64,000 nt of DNA from an uncultured Eubacterium sp. (GTDB taxonomy: Bacteria > Bacillota > Clostridia > Lachnospirales > Lachnospiraceae), in assembly GCA_910584795.1 (NCBI GenBank), contig CAJUBZ010000008.1, positions 52,478 to 116,477 on the forward strand, written 5' to 3'. The position numbers and the translations under genes were made by a program. Of this stretch, positions 26,531-34,446 are shown in pieces. Position 1 is the first letter of the stretch, and each line of letters starts with the position of its first letter. The notes below the pieces were generated by a model, which searched no databases, was not told where the DNA came from, and saw only the letters and a list, made by a program, of their open reading frames with translations.

Positions 26531-26600
26531 TTTCTGCTCCTCTCTTTTTTTCTGATGTGCCTATTATAATTGAACAATTATTAAATAATCCTTAAATAGA

Positions 26601-26633
26601 AAATGCCATGAGAGCATTACTCCCATGACATTT
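26601..26633 (-). terminator. Terminator after Rpn fragment
   Basis: On the minus strand AAATGtCATGgGAG pairs with CTCtCATGgCATTT, followed by a T-rich stretch. It separates the AraC/Rpn fragment from the ABC operon. Confidence 0.65.
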
Positions 26634-26659
26634 AAAATTTCAAGCTACAATAAACATTA

Positions 26660-26890
26660 TTATTTTTTCGCATCAACCAATGTTTTGATTTCATCAATGG
26701 TTAATTCAAATTTTTCTGCTAATTGTTCAATGGAAGAACCAGCATTATACGCTTTCATAATTTGAACACCCAGAAGTAGTCCTTCTCGTTTGCCTTCTTT
26801 GATACCTTCTTCTCTACTTTCTCGTTTAATTTCCTGTTCATGTAAATAAAGTGTCATGTATTCACGCCTCCATTCTTCACTGCAATCCAA
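26660..26890 (-). pseudogene. C-terminal remnant of an Rpn-family nuclease
   Basis: 76 codons. From E-W-R-R-E-Y-M-T-L-Y-L-H on, the text is the C-terminal tail of Rpn-family nucleases: a charged E-S-R-E-E-G-I-K-E-G-K-R-E-G linker, then a small helical domain (I-E-Q-L-A-E-K-F-E-L-T-I-D-E-I). The nuclease domain is absent. The frame overlaps the last 37 bp of the AraC gene, whose final residues (N-G-G-V-N-T) look non-native, so an insertion or deletion joined the two. It is probably untranslated. Confidence 0.65.
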
Positions 26891-27762
26891 ATTTCGCTAT
26901 GATAATCTTCGCTATTCATATCTCCCATTGGATAAATTTCCAAGTCAAAGTTCTTATCTGGTTTATAGTCTGATGTTGGAAAAAATTCTGTGAAAACTTG
27001 ATGCCAAAGTTTCTGTATCGCTTCTGGCATAAATCCTTCTGTTCCAAAAACCGCCCATGTTGTAGCTGGAACTTCAATTATTTCATACTCTTCCGGTACT
27101 GTTCCTCCATTATACTCTGCACCTATAGAATACGGAAAATCTTTCACAATTGTGGAATCTTCCATACACATTCCCACAATGTTGCTTCCTAAGGCACCAT
27201 CTTTTTTCCCAATTTCCTCTAAAAACTTTACAGTTCCATCCTGATGGCATTTTGTCCAAAATTCAGGAATATCTTTTCTTCCATTTACATCCTCAATTTT
27301 TGTAAAACGCTGTGTTTTTGCTACAATTTTAAAACTCTCTTTTTCTTCAATTCTGTAATTCATGCTATTTCCACCTTTCACTGAAATTGATATCGACAGT
27401 TTGGAAAATGCCTTTAATGGAATATTATTCTTTCTTGCTGTATAGGGAGTTACACCGTGAAATCGTGTAAACGCACGGGTAAATCCTTCCTGGGTATCAT
27501 AACCATATTTCAGTGCAATATCAATTATCTTTTCGTCTGTCGCCAGTAACTCACTGCCGGCAAGTGCAAGTCTGCGATTACGAATATATTCCCCTATTGA
27601 AATGCCACATATAACAGAAAATATTTTCTGATAATAAAAACTTGAAAGATTCATCTGCTGTGCTATATGTTCATATTCCAATGGTTCCGTAATATGCTCA
27701 TCAATATAGTCTATAGATTTCTGAAAGCCTCTGATCCAATCCATTTCTTTTCCTCCTGTCAA
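26854..27762 (-). CDS. AraC-family regulator with GyrI-like domain
   Basis: 302 residues. The double helix-turn-helix is N-terminal (about 8-105: F-Y-Y-Q-K-I-F-S-V-I-C-G-I-S and Y-D-T-Q-E-G-F-T-R-A-F). The rest is a GyrI-like effector domain (K-I-V-A-K-T-Q-R-F through Y-H-S-E-I-W-I-A-V). This is the Rob/YobU-type layout of Clostridia, sensing small molecules. ATG follows AGGAGG. Its last six residues appear replaced by read-through into an Rpn remnant, which should do little harm. The 321-residue protein at 53447 is a diverged relative. Confidence 0.88.
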   Translation of the reverse strand: MTGGKEMDWIRGFQKSIDYIDEHITEPLEYEHIAQQMNLSSFYYQKIFSVICGISIGEYIRNRRLALAGSELLATDEKIIDIALKYGYDTQEGFTRAFTRFHGVTPYTARKNNIPLKAFSKLSISISVKGGNSMNYRIEEKESFKIVAKTQRFTKIEDVNGRKDIPEFWTKCHQDGTVKFLEEIGKKDGALGSNIVGMCMEDSTIVKDFPYSIGAEYNGGTVPEEYEIIEVPATTWAVFGTEGFMPEAIQKLWHQVFTEFFPTSDYKPDKNFDLEIYPMGDMNSEDYHSEIWIAVKNGGVNT

Positions 27763-27880
27763 TATCTATGATAGCGTTTCTGTCATACACATTCTTGACA
27801 TTTTATGTTCAATTTTGTTGCATTTATTATTCACCTCTTCTAGCATGTCCTGCATACTATAAAGAAAAAAGGAGAATTTT

Positions 27881-28072
27881 ATGTCGAATAATTGGGGATG
27901 CTCATGTGGAAACTCTTGGCGCAGACATGACCACACACCTTGCCACTCATGCCATAACAACAGAGATCGTAGGAATGACTGGCATGACGAACGAAGAGAC
28001 GATAGGCACGATGAACACAGACATAACAGATGTGATTGGTGCAATCGTAATAATTTCTGGCCTTGGAGATAA
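27881..28072 (+). CDS. Small Cys/His/Trp-rich protein
   Basis: 63 residues with AAAGGAG before ATG and its own strong terminator, hence a real gene. Composition is extreme: six Cys (C-S-C-G, P-C-H-S-C-H, C-D-W-C), eight His, six Trp and very many Arg/Asp in a run of D-R-H-D-E-H-R-H-N-R type. The paired CxxC/CxC and His groups suggest zinc or other metal binding. Similar His/Cys-rich small proteins occur in spore coats, but this is only a guess. I do not recognise a named family. It lies divergent from the AraC gene, on the plus strand, in a minus-strand district. Confidence 0.65.
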   Translation: MSNNWGCSCGNSWRRHDHTPCHSCHNNRDRRNDWHDERRDDRHDEHRHNRCDWCNRNNFWPWR

Positions 28073-28091
28073 TTAAGTTTTAATTATTTAA

Positions 28092-28115
28092 CCCCGGCTT
28101 AATGCCGGGGTTTTT
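28092..28115 (+). terminator. Terminator of the Cys/His-rich gene
   Basis: CCCCGGC-TTAAT-GCCGGGG followed by TTTTT, 20 bases after the stop codon. It is a textbook intrinsic terminator. Confidence 0.92.
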
Positions 28116-28154
28116 ATATTCCACCTTCATATTCTCTTTCTCTCGATGTCCCAC

Positions 28155-28460
28155 TTAAATTTCTTCATAATCCAGACATACTCTACTCTTTGTATATGGT
28201 CTTACTTTTTCATCTGCTACCTTTACATGTTCTGGATGCACAGCGTATCCTTTCAAAGAACTTTCATCCACAAAGGCTGAATCCAGCATCAAATCGGCAT
28301 TGGATGAGTCCAACCCATTCATATTTACTTTGATACTTAACAATCCTGGAACTTTTCCTTGAAGCCCTTCTAGCCCCTCTTTAATCTCTTCCTTGATTCT
28401 CACCTTTTCTTCATTTGTAAATTCATCTTTTAACTGCCATAAAATAATGTGCTTAACCAT
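28155..28460 (-). CDS. Dabb (stress-responsive A/B barrel) domain protein
   Basis: 101 residues. Opening V-K-H-I-I-L-W-Q-L-K-D, central L-D-S-S-N-A-D-L-M-L-D-S-A-F and closing Y-A-V-H-P-E-H-V-K-V-A-D are the Dabb ferredoxin-like fold, with the conserved histidine in H-P-x-H. Such dimeric proteins have unknown or varied roles in stress and catabolism. The flavoprotein gene upstream (28 bp) may be co-transcribed. Confidence 0.88.
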   Translation of the reverse strand: MVKHIILWQLKDEFTNEEKVRIKEEIKEGLEGLQGKVPGLLSIKVNMNGLDSSNADLMLDSAFVDESSLKGYAVHPEHVKVADEKVRPYTKSRVCLDYEEI

Positions 28461-28487
28461 TTCTCTAATCTCCTTTTGAACTATTTA

Positions 28488-29027
28488 TTAAATTATTGAT
28501 TTTCCTAAATCATAAGCCTCTTCCAATGCCTTATTTCCTTTAATATCTCCTATATCTTTAACACCTTTTACAAGAATGGAGCCTGCATCTTCCAGTTTAA
28601 AAAAATCTAGAATCAATTGATACTGCATTTTGATAGAATCAAATACTGTAGGAAGTGTTGCTGCTGCCACTAAAAGAAGCCCCAACTTCTTAACTTGAAA
28701 CTCATTTCTCATAGGTGTATGTAAACGATCAATAATTGCTTTTAGCTGTGCACTGATTCCATAAAAATAAACCGGTGAAGCTACAACAATAACATCCGCT
28801 TCTGCCAATTTCGGATAAATCTTTTGCATATCATCCTGCTGAAAACATTTATGACCTTCTCTTTCAAAACAGGAATTACATCCAATACATGGATTTACAT
28901 GATAATCTGCTACTGATATGATTTCAACTTCATTGTTTTCTCTGGCACCTTCTGCAAATACCTTTGTCAACAGGTCTGTGTTTCCATCTTTTCTAATACT
29001 TCCAACCAGTATTACAATCTTACTCAT
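28488..29027 (-). CDS. NADPH-dependent FMN reductase-like flavoprotein
   Basis: 179 residues from ATG at 29027 with TAGGAGG upstream; a 20-codon extension is rejected. The phosphate-binding loop G-S-I-R-K-D-G-N-T (about 8-16) and V-V-A-S-P-V-Y-F-Y-G-I-S-A-Q-L-K-A-I-I-D-R (about 77-97) are typical of flavodoxin-fold iron-sulfur/FMN oxidoreductases. C-I-G-C-N-S-C (about 47-53) is the cysteine group found in iron-sulfur flavoproteins of anaerobes. It reduces quinones, oxygen or other acceptors with NAD(P)H. Confidence 0.88.
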   Translation of the reverse strand: MSKIVILVGSIRKDGNTDLLTKVFAEGARENNEVEIISVADYHVNPCIGCNSCFEREGHKCFQQDDMQKIYPKLAEADVIVVASPVYFYGISAQLKAIIDRLHTPMRNEFQVKKLGLLLVAAATLPTVFDSIKMQYQLILDFFKLEDAGSILVKGVKDIGDIKGNKALEEAYDLGKSII

Positions 29028-29087
29028 ACGAAACCTCCTACTTTCACAAATCTTAAAAATTATATGTTCATACCTATTGTTTAGCAA

Positions 29088-29618
29088 TTACAATTCACAT
29101 TCCAACTGGCAGTCATAAGGTTCTTCCTCCACATGCTTTCGATTGTATACCTGTGCTTCCACACATCCCATAGCCTTATAAAACGCCTGACTCTCAACAG
29201 CTGAATGAGCTGATATATACAGCTTTTTAGCACCTCTTTCCTTACTCCACTCTTTTGCTGCAAGAAAAAGTGCTTTTCCAACTCCCTGACCACGCATATC
29301 TTCAGATACATGAATACTAGATAAATCAAGGTATTTTTGCTCGCCCCCAAATAACTCAGGTTCAACAGAAACAAAACCTTTCAAATCACTATCACTGAAA
29401 CCTGCAAAAACAAAACCACCTATAGCGATTGTGTTTTTTAAACAAACAATTAGTATCTGGTAATCTTTCTCTGTCCAGTCATCAATAAATGGATCACTTT
29501 TAATAACCCAATTATTCTTCTCTTTTCTCCAGCAGTCTGTAACATTCTGGTGACGTATAAATTTTCTGAATAACTCTCTGTTTATTTCTTCTTCCTTCAA
29601 TCTTCTATATGCAATCAT
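29088..29618 (-). CDS. GNAT-family N-acetyltransferase
   Basis: 176 residues. Acetyl-CoA motif A is D-M-R-G-Q-G-V-G-K-A-L-F (about 109-120), in front of A-K-K-L-Y-I-S-A-H-S-A-V-E-S-Q-A-F-Y-K-A-M-G-C (about 134-156), which closes the GNAT fold. The target is unknown. It precedes the flavoprotein gene by 60 bp on the same strand. Confidence 0.88.
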   Translation of the reverse strand: MIAYRRLKEEEINRELFRKFIRHQNVTDCWRKEKNNWVIKSDPFIDDWTEKDYQILIVCLKNTIAIGGFVFAGFSDSDLKGFVSVEPELFGGEQKYLDLSSIHVSEDMRGQGVGKALFLAAKEWSKERGAKKLYISAHSAVESQAFYKAMGCVEAQVYNRKHVEEEPYDCQLECEL

Positions 29619-29662
29619 TCACTGAACTCTCCTATAAATCAAAGTATGCTTTCATAATTGCC

Positions 29663-30303
29663 TCATTGTAACTCCTTCTTTTTCATTTCCTGTTCTAGTT
29701 GTTCCACACTCATATGCAGCCGATCCGCTACCTGGTCTTTAGATAAAATCCCATCTCGTATAAGGTCAATGTGTTCTTCCTTTTTGCCTTCTTTTATGCC
29801 TATTATTCTTCCCTCTTCTAATCCATCTTCTCTAGCTTCTTTCCTCAACATAGCCATTGTTTCCTCTTCATTATGCTCTGTAAGACACATTTCAATAACC
29901 TCCGCTTTATGTGCCAACAAGAACTCTGCCATAACACCTTCCTGAATACATTCCTCCACTGCTCTAACAACCCCATTCTCCATATTGGCATACTTCTTCT
30001 GTTATTTCCTTATCTTCTCTACAAGTATAGCATAATCTCGAAGAATTTTACATTTATCCATTAACTTTTTATTTTTCCATAATTAAAATTGAGCATTACC
30101 GCCGTCCATTCAAATCCCTCAGTCTTCTTTATCTGAAATGCATCGGATAATTTCAGTTTCATTTGGTCGGAATATTCCTGTTTTCCATTATAAAAAACAT
30201 AATATTGAGGCATTGGAATTTTAATAACATTTGATTTTATGATTAAGTTACCCGTATAAAATCCCACACATTTGCCTATCCTATATTTGAAAGGATGGTG
30301 CAA
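29663..30303 (-). pseudogene. Degenerate Rpn-family nuclease
   Basis: The pieces are collinear with one Rpn-family protein. Codons at 30303-30061 give I-P-M-P-Q-Y-Y-V-F-Y-N-G through L-N-F-N-Y-G, the middle of the family. A frameshift just after N-Y-G (near 30070) leads to K-N-K-K-L-M-D-K-C-K-I-L, where an in-frame TAA (about 30000) stops it. After it the frame continues from about 29983 as G-V-V-R-A-V-E-E-C-I-Q-E-G-V-M-A-E-F, with the tail to 29663. The N-terminal nuclease half is missing. Loss thus came by truncation, frameshift and nonsense mutation. Same family as 1-205 and 26660-26890. Confidence 0.8.
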
Positions 30304-30304
30304 T

Positions 30305-30469
30305 ATGGGTAAAAATAATAAATCAAAAAACGCTTATGACGATGGAAATATTCCTGAAGTAGATTTACCAAAGGATAAGTTTTCTAACAAACCGGATTAC
30401 AACGTAGAACCATTACCTGAATCATCTCGTCCAAGAAAAGATGGTCCAGGTGGAGATAATGGTAAATAA
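30305..30469 (+). CDS. Small hydrophilic protein
   Basis: 54 residues from ATG at 30305, with AAAGGATGG upstream. Sequence M-G-K-N-N-K-S-K-N-A-Y-D-D-G-N-I, then proline/acid-rich, ending P-R-K-D-G-P-G-G-D-N-G-K. It has no hydrophobic core and is likely disordered. I do not recognise a family. A perfect 19-bp hairpin follows, which supports an independent unit. Its promoter would lie in the remains of the Rpn gene. Confidence 0.5.
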   Translation: MGKNNKSKNAYDDGNIPEVDLPKDKFSNKPDYNVEPLPESSRPRKDGPGGDNGK

Positions 30470-30493
30470 TTTTCCGTTTATTATTTAGCATAA

Positions 30494-30536
30494 AAGAATC
30501 CCATCCATTGATAAAATATCAATGGATGGGATTCTT
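30494..30536. terminator. Perfect 19-bp hairpin
   Basis: AAGAATCCCATCCATTGAT pairs perfectly with 30518-30536 around the loop AAAAT. It follows the small plus-strand gene and could stop transcription from either side. Confidence 0.7.
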
Positions 30537-30623
30537 CTTATGTTATATAATTTTCTCTATTTTAGATTTCCATGTTTTAGGTTCTTTATTTCTTTCCTCT
30601 TTTTCTCTTTTTTTCTGCATACT

Positions 30624-30794
30624 TTATCCATGCATTACATTCCCATTTAATTGGGGATGATTCAGTTTTAATAGAATTTTTGCCTTTCGCTTAAATTCAT
30701 TAATCTCCATTCTAACGCCTCCATTTTTACATGCATCTAATGACGCTGTATAAACTCTGCAATTACCATTATTTTTTAGAACATATTGTCGCAT
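30624..30794 (-). CDS. Short open frame, possibly broken gene
   Basis: ATG CGA CAA at 30794 opens 56 codons (M-R-Q-Y-V-L-K-N-N-G through N-G-N-V-M-H-G). After L-L-K an alternative frame reads T-E-S-S-P-I-K-W-E-C-N-A-W-I-K-Y-A-E-K-K, which looks more protein-like, so a frameshifted gene is possible. There is no clear ribosome site or family. The remainder of 30541-30808 shows nothing. Confidence 0.25.
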   Translation of the reverse strand: MRQYVLKNNGNCRVYTASLDACKNGGVRMEINEFKRKAKILLKLNHPQLNGNVMHG

Positions 30795-30808
30795 TTCAAC
30801 CACTAATA

Positions 30809-31426
30809 TTAATATAAATGTTTCTTTAACAAAATTGAGTCTTCTTCTGTAATTTTACGAATTACTTTACACGGATTTCCCGCTGCAAATACTCCTTCCG
30901 GTATATCTTTTGTCACAACACTTCCAGCTCCAATAATTGTATCTTTTCCAATGGTTACACCACCACATATAGTTACGTTTGATGCAATCCAGCAACCGTC
31001 CTTTATCCTTATAGGACTGGCATATTCTAAATCATATGCAGTTCCATTTTCCTTAAATCTAATTTTACGCTCATCTTTTAAAAATGGATGGATAGGTGTT
31101 ACCAGTGTACAATTAGGTCCAAAGAACACATCATCCCCTATCGTTACCGGACAGCAGTCCAACACAACAAAATTAAAATTCACAAAACAATTTTTTCCTA
31201 TCTTCGTATTTACCCCATAGTCAAATTGAATTGGTCCCTGAATATATGTCCCCTCTCCCATATCCGGTAAAAGTTTTTGTAAAATTTTCGCCCTCTTTTC
31301 CTCTTCGTCCTCATATGTATTATTATAATCCTTTGACCATCTATGTGCATTTACTCGCTTTTTCACCAGATTTTCATCTGATGTATCATAAATCTTTCCA
31401 CTTAACATTTTCTCTTCTTCAGTCAT
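30809..31426 (-). CDS. Sugar O-acetyltransferase (maltose/galactoside type)
   Basis: 205 residues. An N-terminal Mac domain (M-L-S-G-K-I-Y-D-T-S-D, about 7-17) is followed by a left-handed beta-helix of hexapeptide repeats (I-G-K-N-C-F-V-N through V-T-I-G-K-D-T-I-I-G-A-G-S-V-V-T-K-D-I-P). The catalytic histidine is in T-P-I-H-P (about 110-114), and G-V-F-A-A-G-N-P-C-K-V-I closes the fold. It acetylates sugars with acetyl-CoA, probably as detoxification or overflow. It stands alone with 22 bp to the upstream NUDIX gene. Confidence 0.92.
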   Translation of the reverse strand: MTEEEKMLSGKIYDTSDENLVKKRVNAHRWSKDYNNTYEDEEEKRAKILQKLLPDMGEGTYIQGPIQFDYGVNTKIGKNCFVNFNFVVLDCCPVTIGDDVFFGPNCTLVTPIHPFLKDERKIRFKENGTAYDLEYASPIRIKDGCWIASNVTICGGVTIGKDTIIGAGSVVTKDIPEGVFAAGNPCKVIRKITEEDSILLKKHLY

Positions 31427-31448
31427 TTTTCCTCCTAAAATATTTTGT

Positions 31449-31907
31449 CTAATAATCTTTAATCACACTTTCCACTAATCTATCACCATCATATACAACT
31501 TTCAATGTAAAAAAATTATCTTCTTCTATTAATTTTTTTAAGAAAATTCTGTCACCATCCCAAATATTTAACTTTAATATGTCCTTCTTGTCTACCCATT
31601 TCAATTCCCCTTCATCACACTCACTTATCTCACCTGAAAACTCATTGGAAGTAAATAAATACATATATTCTGTTCCCCATTCATTTAAGATAAATGTAAT
31701 TACTGCACGCAGCCTATACTTTGTCAATGTAAGACCTGTTTCTTCTTGTACTTCCCGTAAAAGACACTCTTCCGGTGTTTCGTCTTTTTCAAATTTTCCC
31801 CCTACCCCAATCCACTTTCCTTCATTTAAATCATTTTCTTTTTTCGTTCTATGAAGCATAAGATATTTATTATCTTTTTCTATATAGCAAAGAGTTGTAT
31901 TAATCAT
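31449..31907 (-). CDS. NUDIX hydrolase (8-oxo-dGTP diphosphatase type)
   Basis: 152 residues from ATG at 31907, with GAAAGGG upstream. The NUDIX box G-G-K-F-E-K-D-E-T-P-E-E-C, then L-L-R-E-V-Q-E-E-T-G-L (about 37-60) is complete, including R-E-x-x-E-E. The N-terminus M-I-N-T-T-L-C-Y-I-E-K-D-N-K-Y-L-M-L is that of the MutT/YtkD-like group, which cleans oxidised nucleotides. It probably shares a transcript with the sugar acetyltransferase. Confidence 0.9.
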   Translation of the reverse strand: MINTTLCYIEKDNKYLMLHRTKKENDLNEGKWIGVGGKFEKDETPEECLLREVQEETGLTLTKYRLRAVITFILNEWGTEYMYLFTSNEFSGEISECDEGELKWVDKKDILKLNIWDGDRIFLKKLIEEDNFFTLKVVYDGDRLVESVIKDY

Positions 31908-32014
31908 TGTAATCCCTTTCAGCATTTTTATAAGTTTATTTTATCACACATTTTTACCAAATTAAATAAAAGCATTGTACATATATACATCATACTTTTA
32001 TAAAAAACTCTTAA

Positions 32015-32144
32015 CTTCAACAAAAGCACTAGTCCAAACAGCCTAGTGCTTTCATCGCCCCCATTTTTCCATATCAATTTTTCTTTTCATTATGATATGG
32101 TAATTATAAAATCCACACTCTTTTGAATAGTAATTTAACTATCC
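32015..32144 (-). ncRNA. Candidate LytTR-controlled small RNA
   Basis: A promoter (32151-32179) under double AACGATAGT boxes reads into about 130 nt that holds no ORF longer than 12 codons. It contains a hairpin CCATATCA/TGATATGG (about 32075-32100) and ends in a terminator with arms AAAGCACTAG/CTAGTGCTTT (32023-32052). The nearest gene downstream is the NUDIX gene, about 115 bp beyond the terminator. Small RNA is favoured; a very short peptide such as M-K-R-K-I-D-M-E-K-W-G-R cannot be excluded. Confidence 0.45.
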
Positions 32145-32150
32145 ATCCCA

Positions 32151-32222
32151 AAAATAATAATATTTGACAAATCGGTCAATAGAATCTGCACGAACGATAG
32201 TGATTTTTGCGTAAACGATAGT
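32151..32222 (-). promoter_or_regulatory. Double LytTR-type box and promoter A
   Basis: AACGATAGT occurs at 32193-32201 and 32214-32222 (21-bp spacing; complement ACTATCGTT in the direction of transcription). Thirteen bases after the second box comes TTGACC (32174-32179), then TATTTT (32151-32156) after 17 bases. The arrangement is the same as at 34491-34561, in front of the GHKL kinase. Confidence 0.6.
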
Positions 32223-32287
32223 ATTTTTTATAGTACTAGTGTGTTATTATATAATTTCACGCATTATTTAAAATATTTTATCCCAAT

Positions 32288-32311
32288 AAAAAAAGCCACT
32301 TTCGTGACTCT
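32288..32311 (-). terminator. Terminator of LytTR regulator gene
   Basis: AGTCAC-GAAA-GTGGCT followed by a T-run on the minus strand, directly after the stop codon of the regulator gene. Confidence 0.75.
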
Positions 32312-33013
32312 TTATGCATTACCGCAATCATATATTCTCTTTAAATATACTCTTTTAAATTCCCAAAGTTTTCTCTGTGCAATGTCCAAATCACTTCCAT
32401 CTTTCATATACACAATTAAATTCTCTAACCTCTCAATTTCATCCAAATTTACAATAAAAGATTTGTGACATCTAAAAAACCATTTATCACACAACTCCTT
32501 TTCAAATTCTCTCATGCTGGTATTACACCTTTTCATACCCTGCTTCATATGAACAATGACATTGTGACTGGCACCCTCCACATAACATATATCTTTTAAA
32601 GTAATTTCCCTTATTCCCTCTCCGACAATATTTACTTTAATTCTCTTATTTCTTTCTAAAAGAGTTTCAGCAGATTCCAATGCTTCAACAATTAACTCTT
32701 CCATTTTTTCTTTATTAATATATCTATAGGCATTCACCAAATATCCTCTGTCACACATCTCTGTATGTGTTGTAAGAATCATATAAACGCTTTCAGGATA
32801 TCTGCTTCTTGCTTTCTTTATTGTCTCAAAGCCATCCATACCTTTCATCTCTATATCGATAAAAGAGATGTCATACTCGATTTCACTCTCCAGATACGCT
32901 TCACCACTTTCGTAAAAATCAATATTAATAATCTCGTTTCTAAAATATTTAATTATACATTTTTTCGCTCTGTCGCGATATAACTGTATATCATCTACTA
33001 CTGCAATCTTCAA
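32312..33013 (-). CDS. LytTR-family response regulator
   Basis: 233 residues. The receiver domain (1-120) has D-D at 7-8, phosphorylation Asp in I-S-F-I-D-I-E-M-K-G (about 53), and an unusual R-Y-I-N-K-E end where many relatives have K-P. A LytTR DNA-binding domain (about 130-230) includes F-F-R-C-H-K-S-F-I-V-N-L-D-E-I. AgrA/VirR-type LytTR domains bind paired direct repeats about two turns apart, as found at 32193-32222 and 34532-34561. It overlaps the kinase gene by four bases and is its partner. Confidence 0.92.
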   Translation of the reverse strand: MKIAVVDDIQLYRDRAKKCIIKYFRNEIINIDFYESGEAYLESEIEYDISFIDIEMKGMDGFETIKKARSRYPESVYMILTTHTEMCDRGYLVNAYRYINKEKMEELIVEALESAETLLERNKRIKVNIVGEGIREITLKDICYVEGASHNVIVHMKQGMKRCNTSMREFEKELCDKWFFRCHKSFIVNLDEIERLENLIVYMKDGSDLDIAQRKLWEFKRVYLKRIYDCGNA

Positions 33014-34308
33014 CTCTCTACCTCCTGATTTGCAAGCATCACCGTAATAGAGTAAATATTACCTTCAATGTCAATATCTATCATTCCATGATTCCTCATG
33101 ACAGCATCTTTTATATTCTCTATTCCGAAACCATGATACTCTATATCTTTCTTCGTCGTTATAATTTTGCTATGGCGAAATTGTCCTTCATCTTTAAATG
33201 TATTTTTTGTAATAATAATAATGCTATCTTTTGTATATCTACATTCCATAGAAATCCCTTTTTCTGCAGACTTTTCAGCAGCCTCTATTGCATTGCTTAA
33301 CAGATTAGAAAATATAGTACATAAATCATATGCTGAGATTCTGCAGTTTTTCGGGAACATTCCCTTTATCTCAATGTTAATTCCTTTTTGCGTTGCTTCA
33401 GAATAATATTTATTGATAATCGCATCTACGATACCATTATTCACTGTAATAACATTTCCGAAACTATCTATTTTAATATTGATATCTTTCATATATTCAT
33501 CAAAATTTGTATACATATCATTCTTTGCCATACTCGAAAGCACCTGCATATGACTTTTGATATCATGACGAAACTTCTTTGTATCTTTTTCTCTCTGCTC
33601 CAAATATTTGTAATGTTTAATCTGTTCATTTAGATACTTTCCTGTAGCTTGTTCTTTTTCTTTATATGTATCTCTGGAAATTATTAATAAGATAACTGCA
33701 GCTAACTGTATGAAAATTCCAATGATTGTAATCAAAAATAAATTCAAGAATAAAACTTTATGACTTCCCTTATAATCATCAACCAATATTGTGCCTAGAC
33801 TCATAATAACAAAAGCATCTGCTGTCGCAAGAATTGTAAATAAAAATAACTTTACAAACCCAATATTCTTAATTCCAATCTTATATTTACTTTTATATAT
33901 TTTGCCTGCCAATAATATAAAAAGCAGGGAAACAGCTGAAGCCGTCAACTCTCCCACCCGTTCATTAGTAAACTTAAACATATCAAATAATACAGTCACC
34001 ATCTCCGTAAACAGTAAATCCAACATTGATGTCAAAAATATTATCCAAATACCGGAGATGATCAACTCATATATTTTTTCATTATAAATCAAACAAATAT
34101 ATAAACATAATGTTATGAAAAAACAAACAAATGAAATCATGTCATTATTATAAATATGCATTAACAATGAGAGACTAAGCATTATGACTGTAGAAACAAC
34201 AGTTATAAATTTTCTTTTTCTCTTACGAAACATAAATATTAAATCACATAAAATAACTATTTTTAACAAATGCAATGCATCTGTCAAAACGGACATAATC
34301 TGCTCCAT
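33010..34308 (-). CDS. GHKL-domain sensor kinase (AgrC-like)
   Basis: 432 residues from ATG at 34308 with ACGGAGGAG upstream; seven further codons are rejected. Six hydrophobic segments in residues 1-205 form the sensor. A coiled linker follows (about 210-240), then the phospho-acceptor box K-K-F-R-H-D-I-K-S-H-M-Q-V-L and a GHKL ATPase with F-S-N-L-L-S-N-A-I-E-A-A (N-box) and H-G-F-G-I-E-N-I (G-box). This is the AgrC/FsrC/VirS-like class, which often senses peptides. No agrB/agrD gene is nearby. The upstream LytTR boxes suggest positive autoregulation. Confidence 0.9.
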   Translation of the reverse strand: MEQIMSVLTDALHLLKIVILCDLIFMFRKRKRKFITVVSTVIMLSLSLLMHIYNNDMISFVCFFITLCLYICLIYNEKIYELIISGIWIIFLTSMLDLLFTEMVTVLFDMFKFTNERVGELTASAVSLLFILLAGKIYKSKYKIGIKNIGFVKLFLFTILATADAFVIMSLGTILVDDYKGSHKVLFLNLFLITIIGIFIQLAAVILLIISRDTYKEKEQATGKYLNEQIKHYKYLEQREKDTKKFRHDIKSHMQVLSSMAKNDMYTNFDEYMKDINIKIDSFGNVITVNNGIVDAIINKYYSEATQKGINIEIKGMFPKNCRISAYDLCTIFSNLLSNAIEAAEKSAEKGISMECRYTKDSIIIITKNTFKDEGQFRHSKIITTKKDIEYHGFGIENIKDAVMRNHGMIDIDIEGNIYSITVMLANQEVES

Positions 34309-34401
34309 AAAACTCCTCCGTAATCCCAACTATTAATAATAATTATATCAAATATTCGGAAATTACGGAAGAATTTAACTTTATTCTTACTTTATCGACA
34401 A

Positions 34402-34446
34402 CTAAAACCAACGTCTCATAAAGTGCCAGAAACTATTAAACAACAC
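34402..34446 (-). CDS. Possible 14-residue leader peptide
   Basis: In the ~175-nt leader of the kinase gene, AAAGGA is followed after four bases by GTG and 14 codons (M-L-F-N-S-F-W-H-F-M-R-R-W-F). The amphipathic, aromatic and basic make-up would suit a secreted or signalling peptide, but the size is tiny. An overlapping ATG frame (M-C-C-L-I-V-S-G-T-L) is the alternative. Either may be chance. Confidence 0.2.
   Translation of the reverse strand: MLFNSFWHFMRRWF

Noticed and set aside
29081..29374. 97-codon minus frame overlapping the GNAT gene
   Set aside because: Same strand, different frame, no motif; the GNAT frame is clearly coding.
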